From positions 1,736,001 through 1,800,000 of the forward strand of contig NZ_JAPDHZ010000003.1 of the NCBI RefSeq assembly GCF_029525555.1: a stretch of DNA of 64,000 nt, written 5' to 3'. Below, in pieces: positions 34,869-44,550 of this stretch (positions are counted from its first letter, which is position 1; each line of letters opens with the position of its first letter). Made by a program: the position numbers and the translations under genes. The notes beneath the pieces were generated by a model. The model ran no database searches. It was given only the letters and a program-made list of their open reading frames with translations, and was not told where the DNA came from. This DNA comes from Cohnella ginsengisoli (lineage in GTDB: Bacteria > Bacillota > Bacilli > Paenibacillales > Paenibacillaceae).

Positions 34869-35879
34869 ATGAATCCGACTCAATATTTGCCCATGCGGGC
34901 CAAAACGATCCTGAACGCAGTAAGCGCCCCGTCGATGCCCTTCGACTGGTCCATTAATCCGTACCGGGGCTGCCAGCACGGCTGCAGCTTCTGCTATGCG
35001 CGGAGCACGCACGCTTATCTCGGCGAGGCGGCGGACGACGCGTTCCAACATCGAATCTTCTACAAGGACGATGCGCCGGCCATTCTGCGCGCCCAGCTGC
35101 AGCGCATGCGCGCGCGGGGCAAGCTCCCTTCGCACGTGGCGATCGGCACCGCGACGGACCCGTACCAACAGCTCGAGGCCAAGGCCAGGCTGACGCGCGG
35201 TTGCCTGGAGACGCTCGCCGAATTCGACGTCGGCGTCAGCATCACCACCCGCTCGCCGCTTGTGCTGCGGGACCTCGACCTGCTGCGCGCACTACCCGGC
35301 GCCTCGGTGAATATCAGCATTCATACGCTGGACACCCGAATCTGGCGGACGTTCGAGCCCTCTACGCCTTCGCCCGCGCGCCGGCTCGAATGCGCACGCA
35401 CGCTGACCGAGGCCGGCATTCGCGTGCACGCCTTCGGCGCGCCGATTCTGCCGCTGCTCACCGACGGCGAATCCGATACCGAGGCGCTCGTCGAAGCGCT
35501 GGCGAACGCCGGCGTCCGCCATATGATGTCGTCGTTCCTGCGGTTGTCGACGCCGGAGGTCAAGAGCTGGTTTTTCTCGGTGCTGCGCGCAGCCTACCCC
35601 GAGCTCGCCGAAGCCTACGGCAAGCTTTACTGGCATTCTGCGCGGCTGCCGGACAGCTACCGCCGACCGGTCTACGCCCGAATCGCAGCGCAGATGAAGC
35701 GCTATGGACTTTCCGAGATCGGCGCTATGGAGGTACCGAAGGGCGATGCCGCTTATGCCTTGGGTTCAGCGCCAGCCAGCGCTCATGCTGCTTCGCCCAC
35801 CAGCCCGGCGGCCGATTCGCCGTTTCCAAGCGACGCAGGCGCTTCGCCGTGCCAGCCCGTGCAGTTGGCGCTTTTCTAA
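34869..35879 (+). CDS. SPL-family radical SAM protein (Rv2578c-like) with C-terminal clamp-binding-like motif
   Basis: 336 residues. The radical SAM cluster motif is C35-x3-C39-x2-C42 (RGCQHGCSFCYARS). The SPL-type core follows (HVAIGTATDPYQQLEAKARL, then VSITTRSPLVLRDLDLLRAL, VNISIHTLDTRIWRTFEPST). Related to spore photoproduct lyase, but of the vegetative Rv2578c branch whose reaction is unknown. After a low-complexity Ala/Ser/Pro linker the chain ends in QPVQLALF, resembling the QL(S/D)LF sliding-clamp binding motif. GGAGGAGG ribosome site. The LexA box points to a DNA-damage role. Confidence 0.82.
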   Translation: MNPTQYLPMRAKTILNAVSAPSMPFDWSINPYRGCQHGCSFCYARSTHAYLGEAADDAFQHRIFYKDDAPAILRAQLQRMRARGKLPSHVAIGTATDPYQQLEAKARLTRGCLETLAEFDVGVSITTRSPLVLRDLDLLRALPGASVNISIHTLDTRIWRTFEPSTPSPARRLECARTLTEAGIRVHAFGAPILPLLTDGESDTEALVEALANAGVRHMMSSFLRLSTPEVKSWFFSVLRAAYPELAEAYGKLYWHSARLPDSYRRPVYARIAAQMKRYGLSEIGAMEVPKGDAAYALGSAPASAHAASPTSPAADSPFPSDAGASPCQPVQLALF

Positions 35880-36003
35880 CGACATCCGAGGCACTTCTTC
35901 AATACCCGCCGGCCCCTCTCGTACTTCCATGCCCGGCACCCCCTTCTCTCCCCGCGCATAAGCTGTGATGACAATCGCCTAGCGCAGGCAAAGGGGAATG
36001 AAA

Positions 36004-36612
36004 ATGAACGTACAGACCTTGATGCTCCCGATCTCGATCGAGCGGACCGAGAAGCCTCCGCTGAAGCTCAGTACGCCCGTCATCACGGGCGGCACGGGCG
36101 AGGCAGCCCGCAAGACCATGAACGAAGCGATCAAGCGCGAAGAGACGTCGCTGATGTCCACCCAGGGCTATCCGTCTCCCGACGTACAGGAGATGGACGG
36201 CACGTTCGAGGTGAAGACGAACCAACGAGGCGTCCTTAGCCTGTCGCTGCTTAACTATGTGTTCACGGGCGGCGCGCACGGCAATACGATCCAGAAGTCG
36301 CTGACCTTCGATGCGGACACGGGCCGCTCTTACAAGCTTAAGGACTTGTTTAAGAAGGGCGCCGATTACGAAAAGAAGCTCAATGCGCTCATCGAAGCCC
36401 AGATCAAGGCGCGCAAGCTCCCGCTGTTGTCCTCCTATCCCGGCATCGCGGCGGACCAGGATTACTACATCGCGGACAAAGCGCTCGTCATTTACTTCCA
36501 GCTCTACGATCTGGTCCCTTACGCGTGGGGTTTTCCCTACTTCCCGATTTCCGTATACGCCATTCAAGACATCATCGACGAGGACGGTCCGCTCGGCGCG
36601 ATGATGTATTGA
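36004..36612 (+). CDS. DUF4163/DUF3298 domain protein (PdaC/RsiV-like)
   Basis: About 202 residues without signal peptide or anchor. N-terminal DUF4163-like part; then the DUF3298 signature LLNYVFTGGAHGNTIQKSLT and DADTGRSYKLKDLFKKGADY, ending with YFQLYDLVPYAWGFPYFPIS. The domain is found in the peptidoglycan deacetylase PdaC and anti-sigma factor RsiV, where it binds cell-wall ligands; here it stands alone. AAAGGGG suits ATG 36004 better than the in-frame ATG at 35998. Confidence 0.8.
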   Translation: MNVQTLMLPISIERTEKPPLKLSTPVITGGTGEAARKTMNEAIKREETSLMSTQGYPSPDVQEMDGTFEVKTNQRGVLSLSLLNYVFTGGAHGNTIQKSLTFDADTGRSYKLKDLFKKGADYEKKLNALIEAQIKARKLPLLSSYPGIAADQDYYIADKALVIYFQLYDLVPYAWGFPYFPISVYAIQDIIDEDGPLGAMMY

Positions 36613-36643
36613 GGCCGGTCGGCACGACATCCGACCTCGAAAA

Positions 36644-36690
36644 AAGGAAGGCCGCCATCGCCGCTGGATGCGGTTCGGCAGCCTTCCTTT
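36644..36690. terminator. terminator after the DUF3298 gene
   Basis: AAAGGAAGGC ... GCCTTCCTTT stem, flanked by A6 and T-rich ends. Confidence 0.7.
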
Positions 36691-36700
36691 ATGGTTTTCC

Positions 36701-36896
36701 GGCCATGCTTTCCCGGTCATGCTTTTACGGTCATGCTTTACCGGTCATGCTTTACCGGTCATGCTTTACCGGGCATGCTTTCCCGGCCATGCTTTCCCGG
36801 CCATGCTTTCCCGGCCATGTTTTCCCGGTCATGCTTTTACGGTCATGCTTTACCGGTCATGCTTTCCCGGTCATGCTTTTACGGTCACGCTTTACC
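36701..36896. repeat. 14-bp minisatellite, 14 units
   Basis: Fourteen contiguous copies of GGTCATGCTTTACC with variation at positions 3 and 11-13. Unit starts are exactly 14 bases apart from 36701 to 36883. It lies between the terminator of the DUF3298 gene and the stop of the convergent glycosidase. All frames stay open (14-residue period), but no ribosome site supports a protein. Confidence 0.9.
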
Positions 36897-36944
36897 GCGC
36901 TCAAGCCTCCCCGGATTTCACGAGGCCTCAACGCGCCATCGACT

Positions 36945-38056
36945 TTACCATTTGCTCGGATCGATGTCCTGCGGCGTTAGCCCGGCCCAGACGTTCGGCA
37001 CATCCACCGAAGCCGGATCGTTGAATACCAGGAATGCCGTCGGCAAGTATCGTCCGCCCTCGCCTTTGGACGAAGGCTTGTTCACAAGCTCGCCGCCCTC
37101 TTTGACGAGCACGGTGGACGAGCCGCCATCGAGGTTGGCCGCGATGACCGCCCCGTGCTCCAGCATGATCTGCTGGCAATCGTACAAGTCCGCTCCGATG
37201 CTGTAGCCGATCTGCCGGCCGTCGATGATCAGGAACAGAATCTTGCCGTCCGCCCGCTGGCCCATGACCGTTCGCGGCGCGATGCCCCAGCCGTTGGCGT
37301 GGTTTTTAATCAGTCCCTTGCCATTCACGATGATCCGCGGCTCGAAGCTGACCGCCTCGGAGATGCCGAGGTCCAAGAGCTCCTTGATCGAATAATGCCC
37401 CGCGATCATTTTGCCGTTCTTGTCCAGCCCCACGATCTGCGTGCTGCTGTTCTTGCCCAGCCCGTTGTAATAAATCTTGCCCTGCGTGATGACGAGCCCG
37501 ATCGGCTGGAAGCCGTTGCCCTGCCAGTTCGGATCCGCGAAGCCGCCGGCATTGACGCCCGCGATCGCGCCGGTCCGCTTGACCATGCTCGGCACCTTCT
37601 CGCCCTTGCCCGCCTTCTCCGGCACGACGAGCCGAATCTTGGTCGGATCCGATACGGTCAGCAGGTAGCCGTGATAGCCCTTGCCGTCGACTTCTTCGAC
37701 CGACGTAAGCGGCTCCGAAGCCGTCGCGTCGTCTTCGTGCGGCGCGTCCGCGGGAAGCGCGATCTCATGGGTATCCTTTTCTTCGCCCATGTCTTTGAAC
37801 TGCTCGGCATAAGCGGCCACCCGGGCTTCTAGCCCTTCCTTGCCGATCAGATACTTCGCGTAGTCGCGATGCTGCGTCGTGATGATCGCATCCGCCAGTC
37901 GATAGCGAACCGAAGTGCCCGACGGCGTCACGAAAAACCAAATGGCAAACGCCAGCGCGAGAACGACCATCGTCCAGAAAAAAGCGACGAAACGCCGCCA
38001 AGCTCTATTTTTCTTGCGGTGCTGGCCCGAAGCCGAGCGCGTAGACTTATTGGCAT
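36945..38056 (-). CDS. phosphodiester glycosidase family protein (NAGPA/DUF2233), membrane anchored
   Basis: At least 341 residues from ATG 37970. The membrane helix (FVAFFWTMVVLALAFAIWFF) begins before that codon, so the true start lies upstream. ATG 38056 with GGAGG 3 bases before it joins the frame if T5 at 38008-38012 is one base short. The extracytoplasmic NAGPA domain has GAIAGVNAGGFADPNWQGNG, GIAPRTVMGQRADGKILFLI and AANLDGGSSTVLVKEGG. The family cleaves GlcNAc-1-phosphodiester linkages and often sits in exopolysaccharide loci. Minus strand, single gene. Confidence 0.82.
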
Positions 38057-38298
38057 AGACCTCCGCCCGGGACCGCCCGCCAGGGGCACCTCCGGGTGTC
38101 GATACGTGAGGATTAGGAATGATGACACGCTCCTGTCTGTTGGAAAATCTACCGAATTAGACGATTTAATTGCGCAGCGGGTTGCATCTCCCCGCAAAAT
38201 GGGTATAGAGCCCGACCGTCTCGCCGGCGTCCGACATCACTGCCCAGGAAATGACAGCTAAAATTGTCGTTCAACCTTCGCAATTGCCGTCATATTCG

Positions 38299-38329
38299 GT
38301 TACCATAAGGGTAACGAACTTGTTATAAT
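38299..38329 (+). promoter_or_regulatory. promoter with overlapping palindrome before the aldose epimerase gene
   Basis: TATAAT at 38324-38329; the -35 region is covered by GTTACC-N5-GGTAAC (38299-38315), a likely operator. No other feature is visible in 38057-38386. Confidence 0.45.
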
Positions 38330-38386
38330 GAACCGAAAGCCGCCATGCAGGACCCGCTGCGGCACATCGGATCGGAGGCCTGCTCA

Positions 38387-39274
38387 ATGAGCGAGAACAC
38401 GAAAACGAAAACCTACGGAATAACAAACCGCACCGATACATATGTCGTCTACGAATTGACGGACAGCGCGACGGATTCCAAAGTGACCGTATGCCCGCAA
38501 CGCGGGGGCATCGTCATTGGCTGCCGCCTGAACGGCGAGGAGCTGCTCTATCTCGACCGAGACACCTTCATTGACCCGGCTGCGAACATTCGGGGCGGGA
38601 TTCCGGTGCTGTTCCCCATTTGCGGCCAGCTTCAAGGCGGCACCTACGAGTGGGAAGGACAAACCTACCGCATGCGCAACCACGGCGTCGCCCGCACTTC
38701 CGCGTGGGAAGTCGTAAACGCCTACGCGGACGAAGACGAAGCCGCGCTGACGCTCGAGCTTCACAGCAACGAGGAGACGCTCGCATCGTATCCTTTCGAA
38801 TTCGAGCTTCATTTCACCTATCGTCTCAAAGCGGGCAAGCTCTATATCGAGCAGTCCTACAACAACCTGTCCGAGCGGGATATGCCGGTACAGGCCGGGT
38901 TCCACCCTTACTTTATATCGGCTGACAAGCAGCTCAAGTACACATCCGATGCCACCAAGGCACTCGACTACAATGACGGTCAAGTCAAGCCGTTCGAAGG
39001 CGCGTTCGACCTCGGCAGCCTGGTCGAATCGGTCGCGCTTCTCGATCCGAAGACGCCGGAGATCTCCTTCCCGTCGCCGTCCGGACGCAGGATCAAGCTG
39101 AGCTACAGCGACGTATTCGGCGTCGTCGTGTTCTGGTCCGTCGAAGGCAAGCCCTTCGTCTGCGTCGAGCCTTGGACCGCATTGAACGAAGCGTTTAACC
39201 GCAAAGAAGGCCTCATCCTGGTGCCGCCGGGTGATAGTCTGGACGCGGACTTCACGATCGAGACCGAAGTTTAA
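38387..39274 (+). CDS. aldose 1-epimerase family protein
   Basis: 295 residues from ATG 38387 (CGGAGG 8 bases upstream; an earlier in-frame ATG has no ribosome site). Galactose mutarotase-like beta-sandwich: GGIPVLFPICGQLQGGTYEW, then RMRNHGVARTSAWEV, which carries the first catalytic-type His, FHPYFISADK, and a C-terminal CVEPWTALNEAFN with the Glu general base. Interconverts anomers of a free sugar or sugar phosphate; substrate unknown. Confidence 0.88.
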   Translation: MSENTKTKTYGITNRTDTYVVYELTDSATDSKVTVCPQRGGIVIGCRLNGEELLYLDRDTFIDPAANIRGGIPVLFPICGQLQGGTYEWEGQTYRMRNHGVARTSAWEVVNAYADEDEAALTLELHSNEETLASYPFEFELHFTYRLKAGKLYIEQSYNNLSERDMPVQAGFHPYFISADKQLKYTSDATKALDYNDGQVKPFEGAFDLGSLVESVALLDPKTPEISFPSPSGRRIKLSYSDVFGVVVFWSVEGKPFVCVEPWTALNEAFNRKEGLILVPPGDSLDADFTIETEV

Positions 39275-39363
39275 AGCGAAGCTCGTGAAAATTGCGACCG
39301 TACTGCAAAGCGGCCTGCCGCGCCTGATCATCCTGAGGGATGAAGAGGGCGGCAGGCCGCTTT

Positions 39364-40239
39364 TTACGGTTCAAGCTTCAGCATGGCGCCCGCCGCTTCA
39401 AGACGGGCGCGCCATGCCGGCAGGCAAAGCGCCTTGAGATAGGCGTACAGGCTGCGTGCGAGGATGCGATCCGGGATCGGCTGGCCGATCTCCTCGATCA
39501 GTCTGCCCGCCGCCTCGAGCAGGTCGGATCGGCGTTCGGGCGCGAGCTCCTCCGGACCGCTTTGTTCGACGGTACGGACGAATTCGCGCAGCGCGGCGCC
39601 GTACTCGCCGTCCAGTCCGCGCTTCGTCTCCTCTTCGTCCATGAGCGGCGCGGAGCCTCGTCCGGCAAATCCGGCCATCACGTCGTCGAGCCGTTCCAGC
39701 AAATAGTCCCCGACTCGCTCGCCTTTCATTTTCCGCTTTTCCAGCAGACAGGTGTGCATGACCTCGTTCAGCATGCCGCTGAGCAGATGCGCGCCATCCC
39801 GGCCGTATGCGGCGGCGGCCTCGCCATAGATCGCGACGATATACTGACGCTTCCACATCAACAGCCGATGTCGCAGCTCGTGCAGCAGCTTGGACTTCTG
39901 CTCCTGCCCGATATTGGCCTGCGGCTCCTGCATCAGCATCATGAGAAAATCCCAATTGTTCTGGAAGTACTCGAAATGCCGTACGAGCTGCAGCCTGAAC
40001 TGCTCGCGCGGGCCGAGCTGCCGCTCATCCGGCAGCACGGCAAGCTCTGCCATCATCTGCTCGACGAAGTGCCAGATGACGGCCAGCAGGAGTTCTTCCT
40101 TGCCTTTGAAGTAAAAGTAAATCGAGCCCTTCGCCATCCCCAGTTCGTCGACGATCTCCTGGATGGACGTTGCGTGGAATCCCTTCCGCGCAAAGCAGCG
40201 CATGGCCGCTTCGATAATCTGATGCTTGCGGGCATTCAT
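39364..40239 (-). CDS. TetR/AcrR-family regulator
   Basis: 291 residues, long for the family. N-terminal HTH (IIEAAMRCFARKGFHATSIQ, then EIVDELGMAKGSIYFYFKGK) and a large helical ligand domain. Lies 37 bases after the RND pump on the same strand, so it is probably its co-transcribed local repressor. The two TTGAACG-type palindromes upstream of the pump are the likely operators. GGGAGGG ribosome site 6 bases from ATG. Confidence 0.88.
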   Translation of the reverse strand: MNARKHQIIEAAMRCFARKGFHATSIQEIVDELGMAKGSIYFYFKGKEELLLAVIWHFVEQMMAELAVLPDERQLGPREQFRLQLVRHFEYFQNNWDFLMMLMQEPQANIGQEQKSKLLHELRHRLLMWKRQYIVAIYGEAAAAYGRDGAHLLSGMLNEVMHTCLLEKRKMKGERVGDYLLERLDDVMAGFAGRGSAPLMDEEETKRGLDGEYGAALREFVRTVEQSGPEELAPERRSDLLEAAGRLIEEIGQPIPDRILARSLYAYLKALCLPAWRARLEAAGAMLKLEP

Positions 40240-40276
40240 ATCGGACCCTCCCTTGCGGAAGAAGCTAGCTTCAACC

Positions 40277-43200
40277 TTAAACGCTCGGCTTGGACTTGCG
40301 GCTCAGCTTCGCGCGCAGCTTCATCAGCGTCTCGTAAGCGATCGGCACGATCAGCAGCGTGAGCAACGTGGAGCTGACCAGGCCGCCGATGACGGTGACG
40401 CCAAGCCCCTTGGAGATGATGCCCGCGCTCTCGAAGCCGAACGCGAGCGGCAGCAGCGCGCCGATCGTGGCGAGCGCCGTCATGAGGATCGGGCGCAGAC
40501 GCGTGCCCGCCGCTTCCAGGATCGCTTCCCTTGTGGAGAGGCCTTCCTGCTCTTTGTGAATGACCCGGTCGATCAGGACGATCGCGTTGGTGACGACGAT
40601 GCCGATCAGCATGAGCGCGCCCATGAGCGCGGATACGCTGAGCGTCTCCCCCCGTCAGCCAGAGCGCGACCAGGCCGCCGATGATGGCGAACGGCAGCGA
40701 GAACATGATCGCGAACGGCGCCAGACCGCCGCCGAACGTCAGCACGAGCACCAGGTAAACGATCGCGATCGCCGCGGCCATGGCCAATCCGAGCTGCGTG
40801 AACGTCTCGTTGATCTGCTCGGTGACGCCGCCGTAACTGATCTCGACGCCTTCAGGCAGCTTCAGCTCGTCGACTTTGTCTTGCAAGTCGGACGAAGCCT
40901 TGGCGACGTTGGACGCCGTGATCTCGGCGCTTACCGTCGCGACCAGACGCCCGTTCTCCCGCGCGATCGAATTCGGCGCCGTGCCTTCCTGGACGTCGAC
41001 GACGTCCTTGATCGGCACTTGAATGCCGAGCGGCGATTGCAGCTTGACGTTGCCGATATCCTCGATGCCGCCGTAGGTCGCCGTTTCCTTTTCCACGAAG
41101 ACGTCGTACTTCTTGCCGTCCTCTTGGATCCGGGCCAGCGCTTGGGACTGCTGCTTCGGCATAAGCGCCATCGCGACTTGGCCGGCCGTCAGGCCGTATT
41201 GGCTCAGCTTTTGCTGATTCGCCGCGAGCGTATACTGTTCGTACGTCTTGGACAAGCTCGTATCGACCTTCTTGAAATTGCTGTCTTTCTTCATCAGCTC
41301 GGCGACTTGATTCGCCGCCGTACCGACAGCCGTCAGGTCGTCGCCGTAGATGCTCATGCTGAACGTGCTGCCGCCGACGCCGCCGGAGAAGTCCATCTCC
41401 GACCACGTTCCTTCAGGCACAAGCGCCTGCAGGTCTGCGACGAGCTTCTCCTTTTTGTCGGCGAAATGCTTCGTCTCGTTTTTGAACTGCAGGTAGAACA
41501 GACCGCTCTTGGATGGTCCGGGCGACAGCGGGTTGCTGCCACCGATCGAATACTGCATGTTCGTGATATCCGAATCCTTGAGCAGCGCCTCTTCCACCTT
41601 GAGCGCGCGCGCCTCGACGTCGGACAGCAAGGCGCCCGGTTCCGGCGAATAGGTGATCATCGTGTACTTCTCTTCCTCTTCGGGGAGGAAGCTCGCGCCG
41701 ATGACCGGGATCAGGAACAGGCTCGCGACGAGGATAACGACCGAAATGACGACCGTGATCACCTTGTGGCGCAGCGCGGCGGACAGAATCCGGCGGTAGC
41801 CCAGCGCCATCTTGCCGGGCTTGTCCTCGTGGCCATGCCCTTTGCCCGGCTTCACGCCGTTCTTGAACAACGTGTGCGCCAGCATCGGCACGACGGTAAT
41901 CGCCACGAGCAGCGAGGCGAGCAGGGCGAATACGATCGTAAGCGCGAAGGGCAGGAACAGCTGACCGACCATACCGCTGACGGTACCGAGCGGCAAGAAG
42001 ACGGCGATCGTGACGATCGTCGACGACATGATCGGCATGAACATCTCGCGCGTCGCCTCCAGCACGAGTTCCTTGCCTCTTAGTTTTTCGCCCGTAAGCG
42101 ACATCCGCCTGTATATATTTTCAATGACGACGATCGAGTCGTCCACGACCCGGCCGATCGCGACCGTCATCGCGCCCAGCGTCATGATGTTAAGCGTGAT
42201 GTCGAACTGCTTGAGCAGCAGCACGCCGATGATGAGCGACAGCGGGATCGACAAAATGGAGATCAGCGTAGTGCGGATGTTGCGCAGGAAAAGCAGGATG
42301 ATGATGACCGCGAACAGCGCGCCGAACAGCGCCTTGTTCAGCATCGTCTCGACCGATTTTTCGATCGGCTTGCCCTGGTCGAGCAGCGTCGTCAGCGACA
42401 GATCCGGATGGTCTGCCTTCAGTTCTTCGGCCTTGTCCTTGACGGCGTTGACGACATCGACCGTGTTGGCGTCATTCGACTTGACGATCTGGATGCCGAT
42501 CGAGTCCTTGCCGTTGGTGCGGGATACCGATTCGGATTGGGATACGAGCTCTACGCTGGCGAGATCGCTCAGCTTGACGGTCGGGATGCCCGCCGCCGCG
42601 CCGGCTCCGTTGCCTGCGCCTGCCGCGCCGTTGCCTGCCGCGCCGTTGCCGACTGCGCCTCCGGCAGCGCCGTTAGCGCCATCACCGCCTGCCGCAGCGC
42701 CGCCTTGTCCGGCTCCCGATGCGCCCGAGCCGGCCGATGCGGGCACCGCGGGGATCGCGAGGTTTTTCAGGTCGTCCAACGTGACGATGCCGCCGTCGAC
42801 GAGGATCGATTTTTCCGACTTGCCCATGGTGAAAATGCCCAGCGGCACTTCGACCGCGGACGCCTGGATCATCTGCTCGACCGAAGCTTCGGTCATGCCG
42901 AACTGCGCGAGCTTGGCTTGGTCGAAGGCCAGCTTGACCTCTTTGACCGATTGGCCCGAGATCTGCACGGACGCCACGCCCGGGATATCCTCGAGCGCCG
43001 GCTTCACGACTTCGCTCACGATCTTCGTCAGGTCCTCCAGGCTGCCCTCGCCCGATGCGCTGAGCGACATGACCGGGAACGTATTGATCGAGAACTTGGA
43101 GATCGTCGGCGTCTGCGCGCCTTCGGGCAGCTTCGCCGCCGCGATCGCTTCGCGGACGTCGCTCATCGCCTTGTCCATATTTTGGCCAAAGTCGAATTCG

Positions 43201-43481
43201 AGATTGATGTTGGATACGTTCGACATCGACGTCGACGTCACGTTCTTCACGTTCTCGACGCTCTGCAGGCGCTGCTCCAGCGGCTCCGTCACTTGCTCGA
43301 TGACGCCTTGCGGGGCTGCGCCCGGCAGGACCGTCGTGACGCTTAAATACGGAAACGACAGGTTGGGCAGGCTCTCCTGCTTCATGTTCAGACCGGAATA
43401 CAACCCGGCCACGAGAACGATAATGGTGATCATCCAGACGGCGAATTTGTTTTTCAGCGAAAACCCGATAATACTCCTCAT
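40277..43481 (-). CDS. RND efflux pump, SwrC/AcrB-like (apparent frameshift)
   Basis: About 1068 residues. ATG 43481 has AAAGGAG upstream. Twelve membrane helices and two large outer loops; motifs SFPYLSVTTVLPGAAPQGVI, the TM4 region GAMTVAIGRVVDDSIVVIEN and the C-terminal LMLIGIVVTNAIVLIDRVIH. In Firmicutes such pumps (SwrC/YerP) export lipopeptides and other amphiphiles. Around residues 250-300 there is a low-complexity Gly/Ala/Asn insert (GAAGNGAAGAGNGAGAAAG). C6 at 40648-40653 breaks the frame; five bases give TGETLSVSALMGALMLIG. Confidence 0.9.
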
Positions 43482-43573
43482 GCACTCCGCTCCTTTGATC
43501 TCTTTAACCGCCGACACGAGCATGGCGTTAGGATCGCAACGCCGCGTCCGCACGCTTCTTCTGCCATCCTATC

Positions 43574-43585
43574 GAACGACCGTTC
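43574..43585. promoter_or_regulatory. TetR operator 1 upstream of the RND pump
   Basis: GAACGACCGTTC; on the minus strand TTTGAACGGTCGTTCGAT. Shares TTGAACG..YGTTCGA with the second site. A LexA box is a weaker alternative reading. Confidence 0.55.
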
Positions 43586-43662
43586 AAATGTCAATTAGCG
43601 CCAGTGAACCACGTTATTCTTACTTCCATCGCTAGATAATAAATCCGCATTCAATTCCATTC

Positions 43663-43674
43663 GAACAATCGTTC
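43663..43674. promoter_or_regulatory. TetR operator 2 upstream of the RND pump
   Basis: GAACAATCGTTC; on the minus strand CTTGAACGATTGTTCGAA, aligned in the same orientation as operator 1, 89 bases away. Confidence 0.5.
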
Positions 43675-43780
43675 AAGTCGATGGCCGACACCTTTGTATA
43701 CGCCGTCTTCGGCAAAGCCGTTTCAGATTTAACGCGACGTGATATGGATCCGACCTTCCTGGCCCGCTCGACAAAAAGAC

Positions 43781-43823
43781 GCGCTCCGCCGGCAGCCGAT
43801 CCCCGGAAAAGCGCGTCCATCCT
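43781..43823 (-). terminator. terminator of the VOC-SDR operon
   Basis: Minus strand GACGCGCT ... AGCGCGTC followed by T5. No gene is supported between here and 43573. Confidence 0.65.
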
Positions 43824-43842
43824 GTATATTGTCGTAAGGCGG

Positions 43843-44550
43843 TCAAACCGGCATAGCCCTGCCCGTATAATCGACGAACCAAGTCTCGGCCGGCACTTCG
43901 GTCGTACCCTCGACGAGGTCGATAATGCCGAGCGCGCTCTCCGCCGGGGACAGCGGCGCCGCCTGTCCGCCCATGTCCGTGCGCATCCAGCCGGGATGAA
44001 CGGCGAGCGCCCGGATGCCTCTAGGCTTCAGCTCTTCGTTCAACTGCTTCGTGAACATCGACAGCGCGATCTTGGACAGCGCATAAGGGTAGTCTCCGCC
44101 GTACGCTCCCGCAAAGCTGCCTGCATCCGAGGCGACATGCACGACGATCTCCGCACCCGACATGCTCTCTCGCATGAGCGGCGTCAGATGCTTGGCCACG
44201 ATCAAAGGGCCGTAAAGATTCACTTCGAACGTACGCTTCAGATCGTCCATCTCCAGGGAGGCGATGCCGCCGCTTCGGCCCAGCAGGATGCCCGCGTTGT
44301 TCACGAGCGCATCCAAGACGAAGCCTTCGTCGCGAAGCTTCGCGGCGAGCGCCCGCGCCTGCGACTCCTCCGATACGTCGAGCGTCTCGATGCGGACGAG
44401 ACCCGGATAGCGTTCGGCGAGCTCCGCAAGACCGTCTCCCGCGCGGCCGGCGTCGCGCACGCAGGCCGCCACCGCATGGCCGCGGGCCGCCGCGAGCTTG
44501 GCAAGCTCGTATCCGAGGCCGCGCGCAGCTCCCGTGATAAGCAGGTTCAT
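43843..44550 (-). CDS. short-chain dehydrogenase/reductase
   Basis: 235 residues. NAD(P)-binding TGAARGLG at residues 6-13, LVNNAGILLG, catalytic Ser in HVASDAGSFAG and YxxxK in YPYALSKIAL. The C-terminal HPGWMRTDMGGQAAPLSPAE is typical of the YueD/carbonyl-reductase subgroup. The start overlaps the VOC gene stop by ATGA, so the two are translationally coupled. Confidence 0.87.
   Translation of the reverse strand: MNLLITGAARGLGYELAKLAAARGHAVAACVRDAGRAGDGLAELAERYPGLVRIETLDVSEESQARALAAKLRDEGFVLDALVNNAGILLGRSGGIASLEMDDLKRTFEVNLYGPLIVAKHLTPLMRESMSGAEIVVHVASDAGSFAGAYGGDYPYALSKIALSMFTKQLNEELKPRGIRALAVHPGWMRTDMGGQAAPLSPAESALGIIDLVEGTTEVPAETWFVDYTGRAMPV

Noticed and set aside
36701..36896. CRISPR array or repeat protein
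   Set aside because: A 14-bp unit without spacers; all frames are open only because of the period, with no ribosome site or start context.
43574..43674. LexA boxes upstream of the RND pump
   Set aside because: GAAC-N4-GTTC fits loosely, but the shared TTGAACG..GTTCGA flanks and co-transcribed TetR gene make TetR operators more likely.
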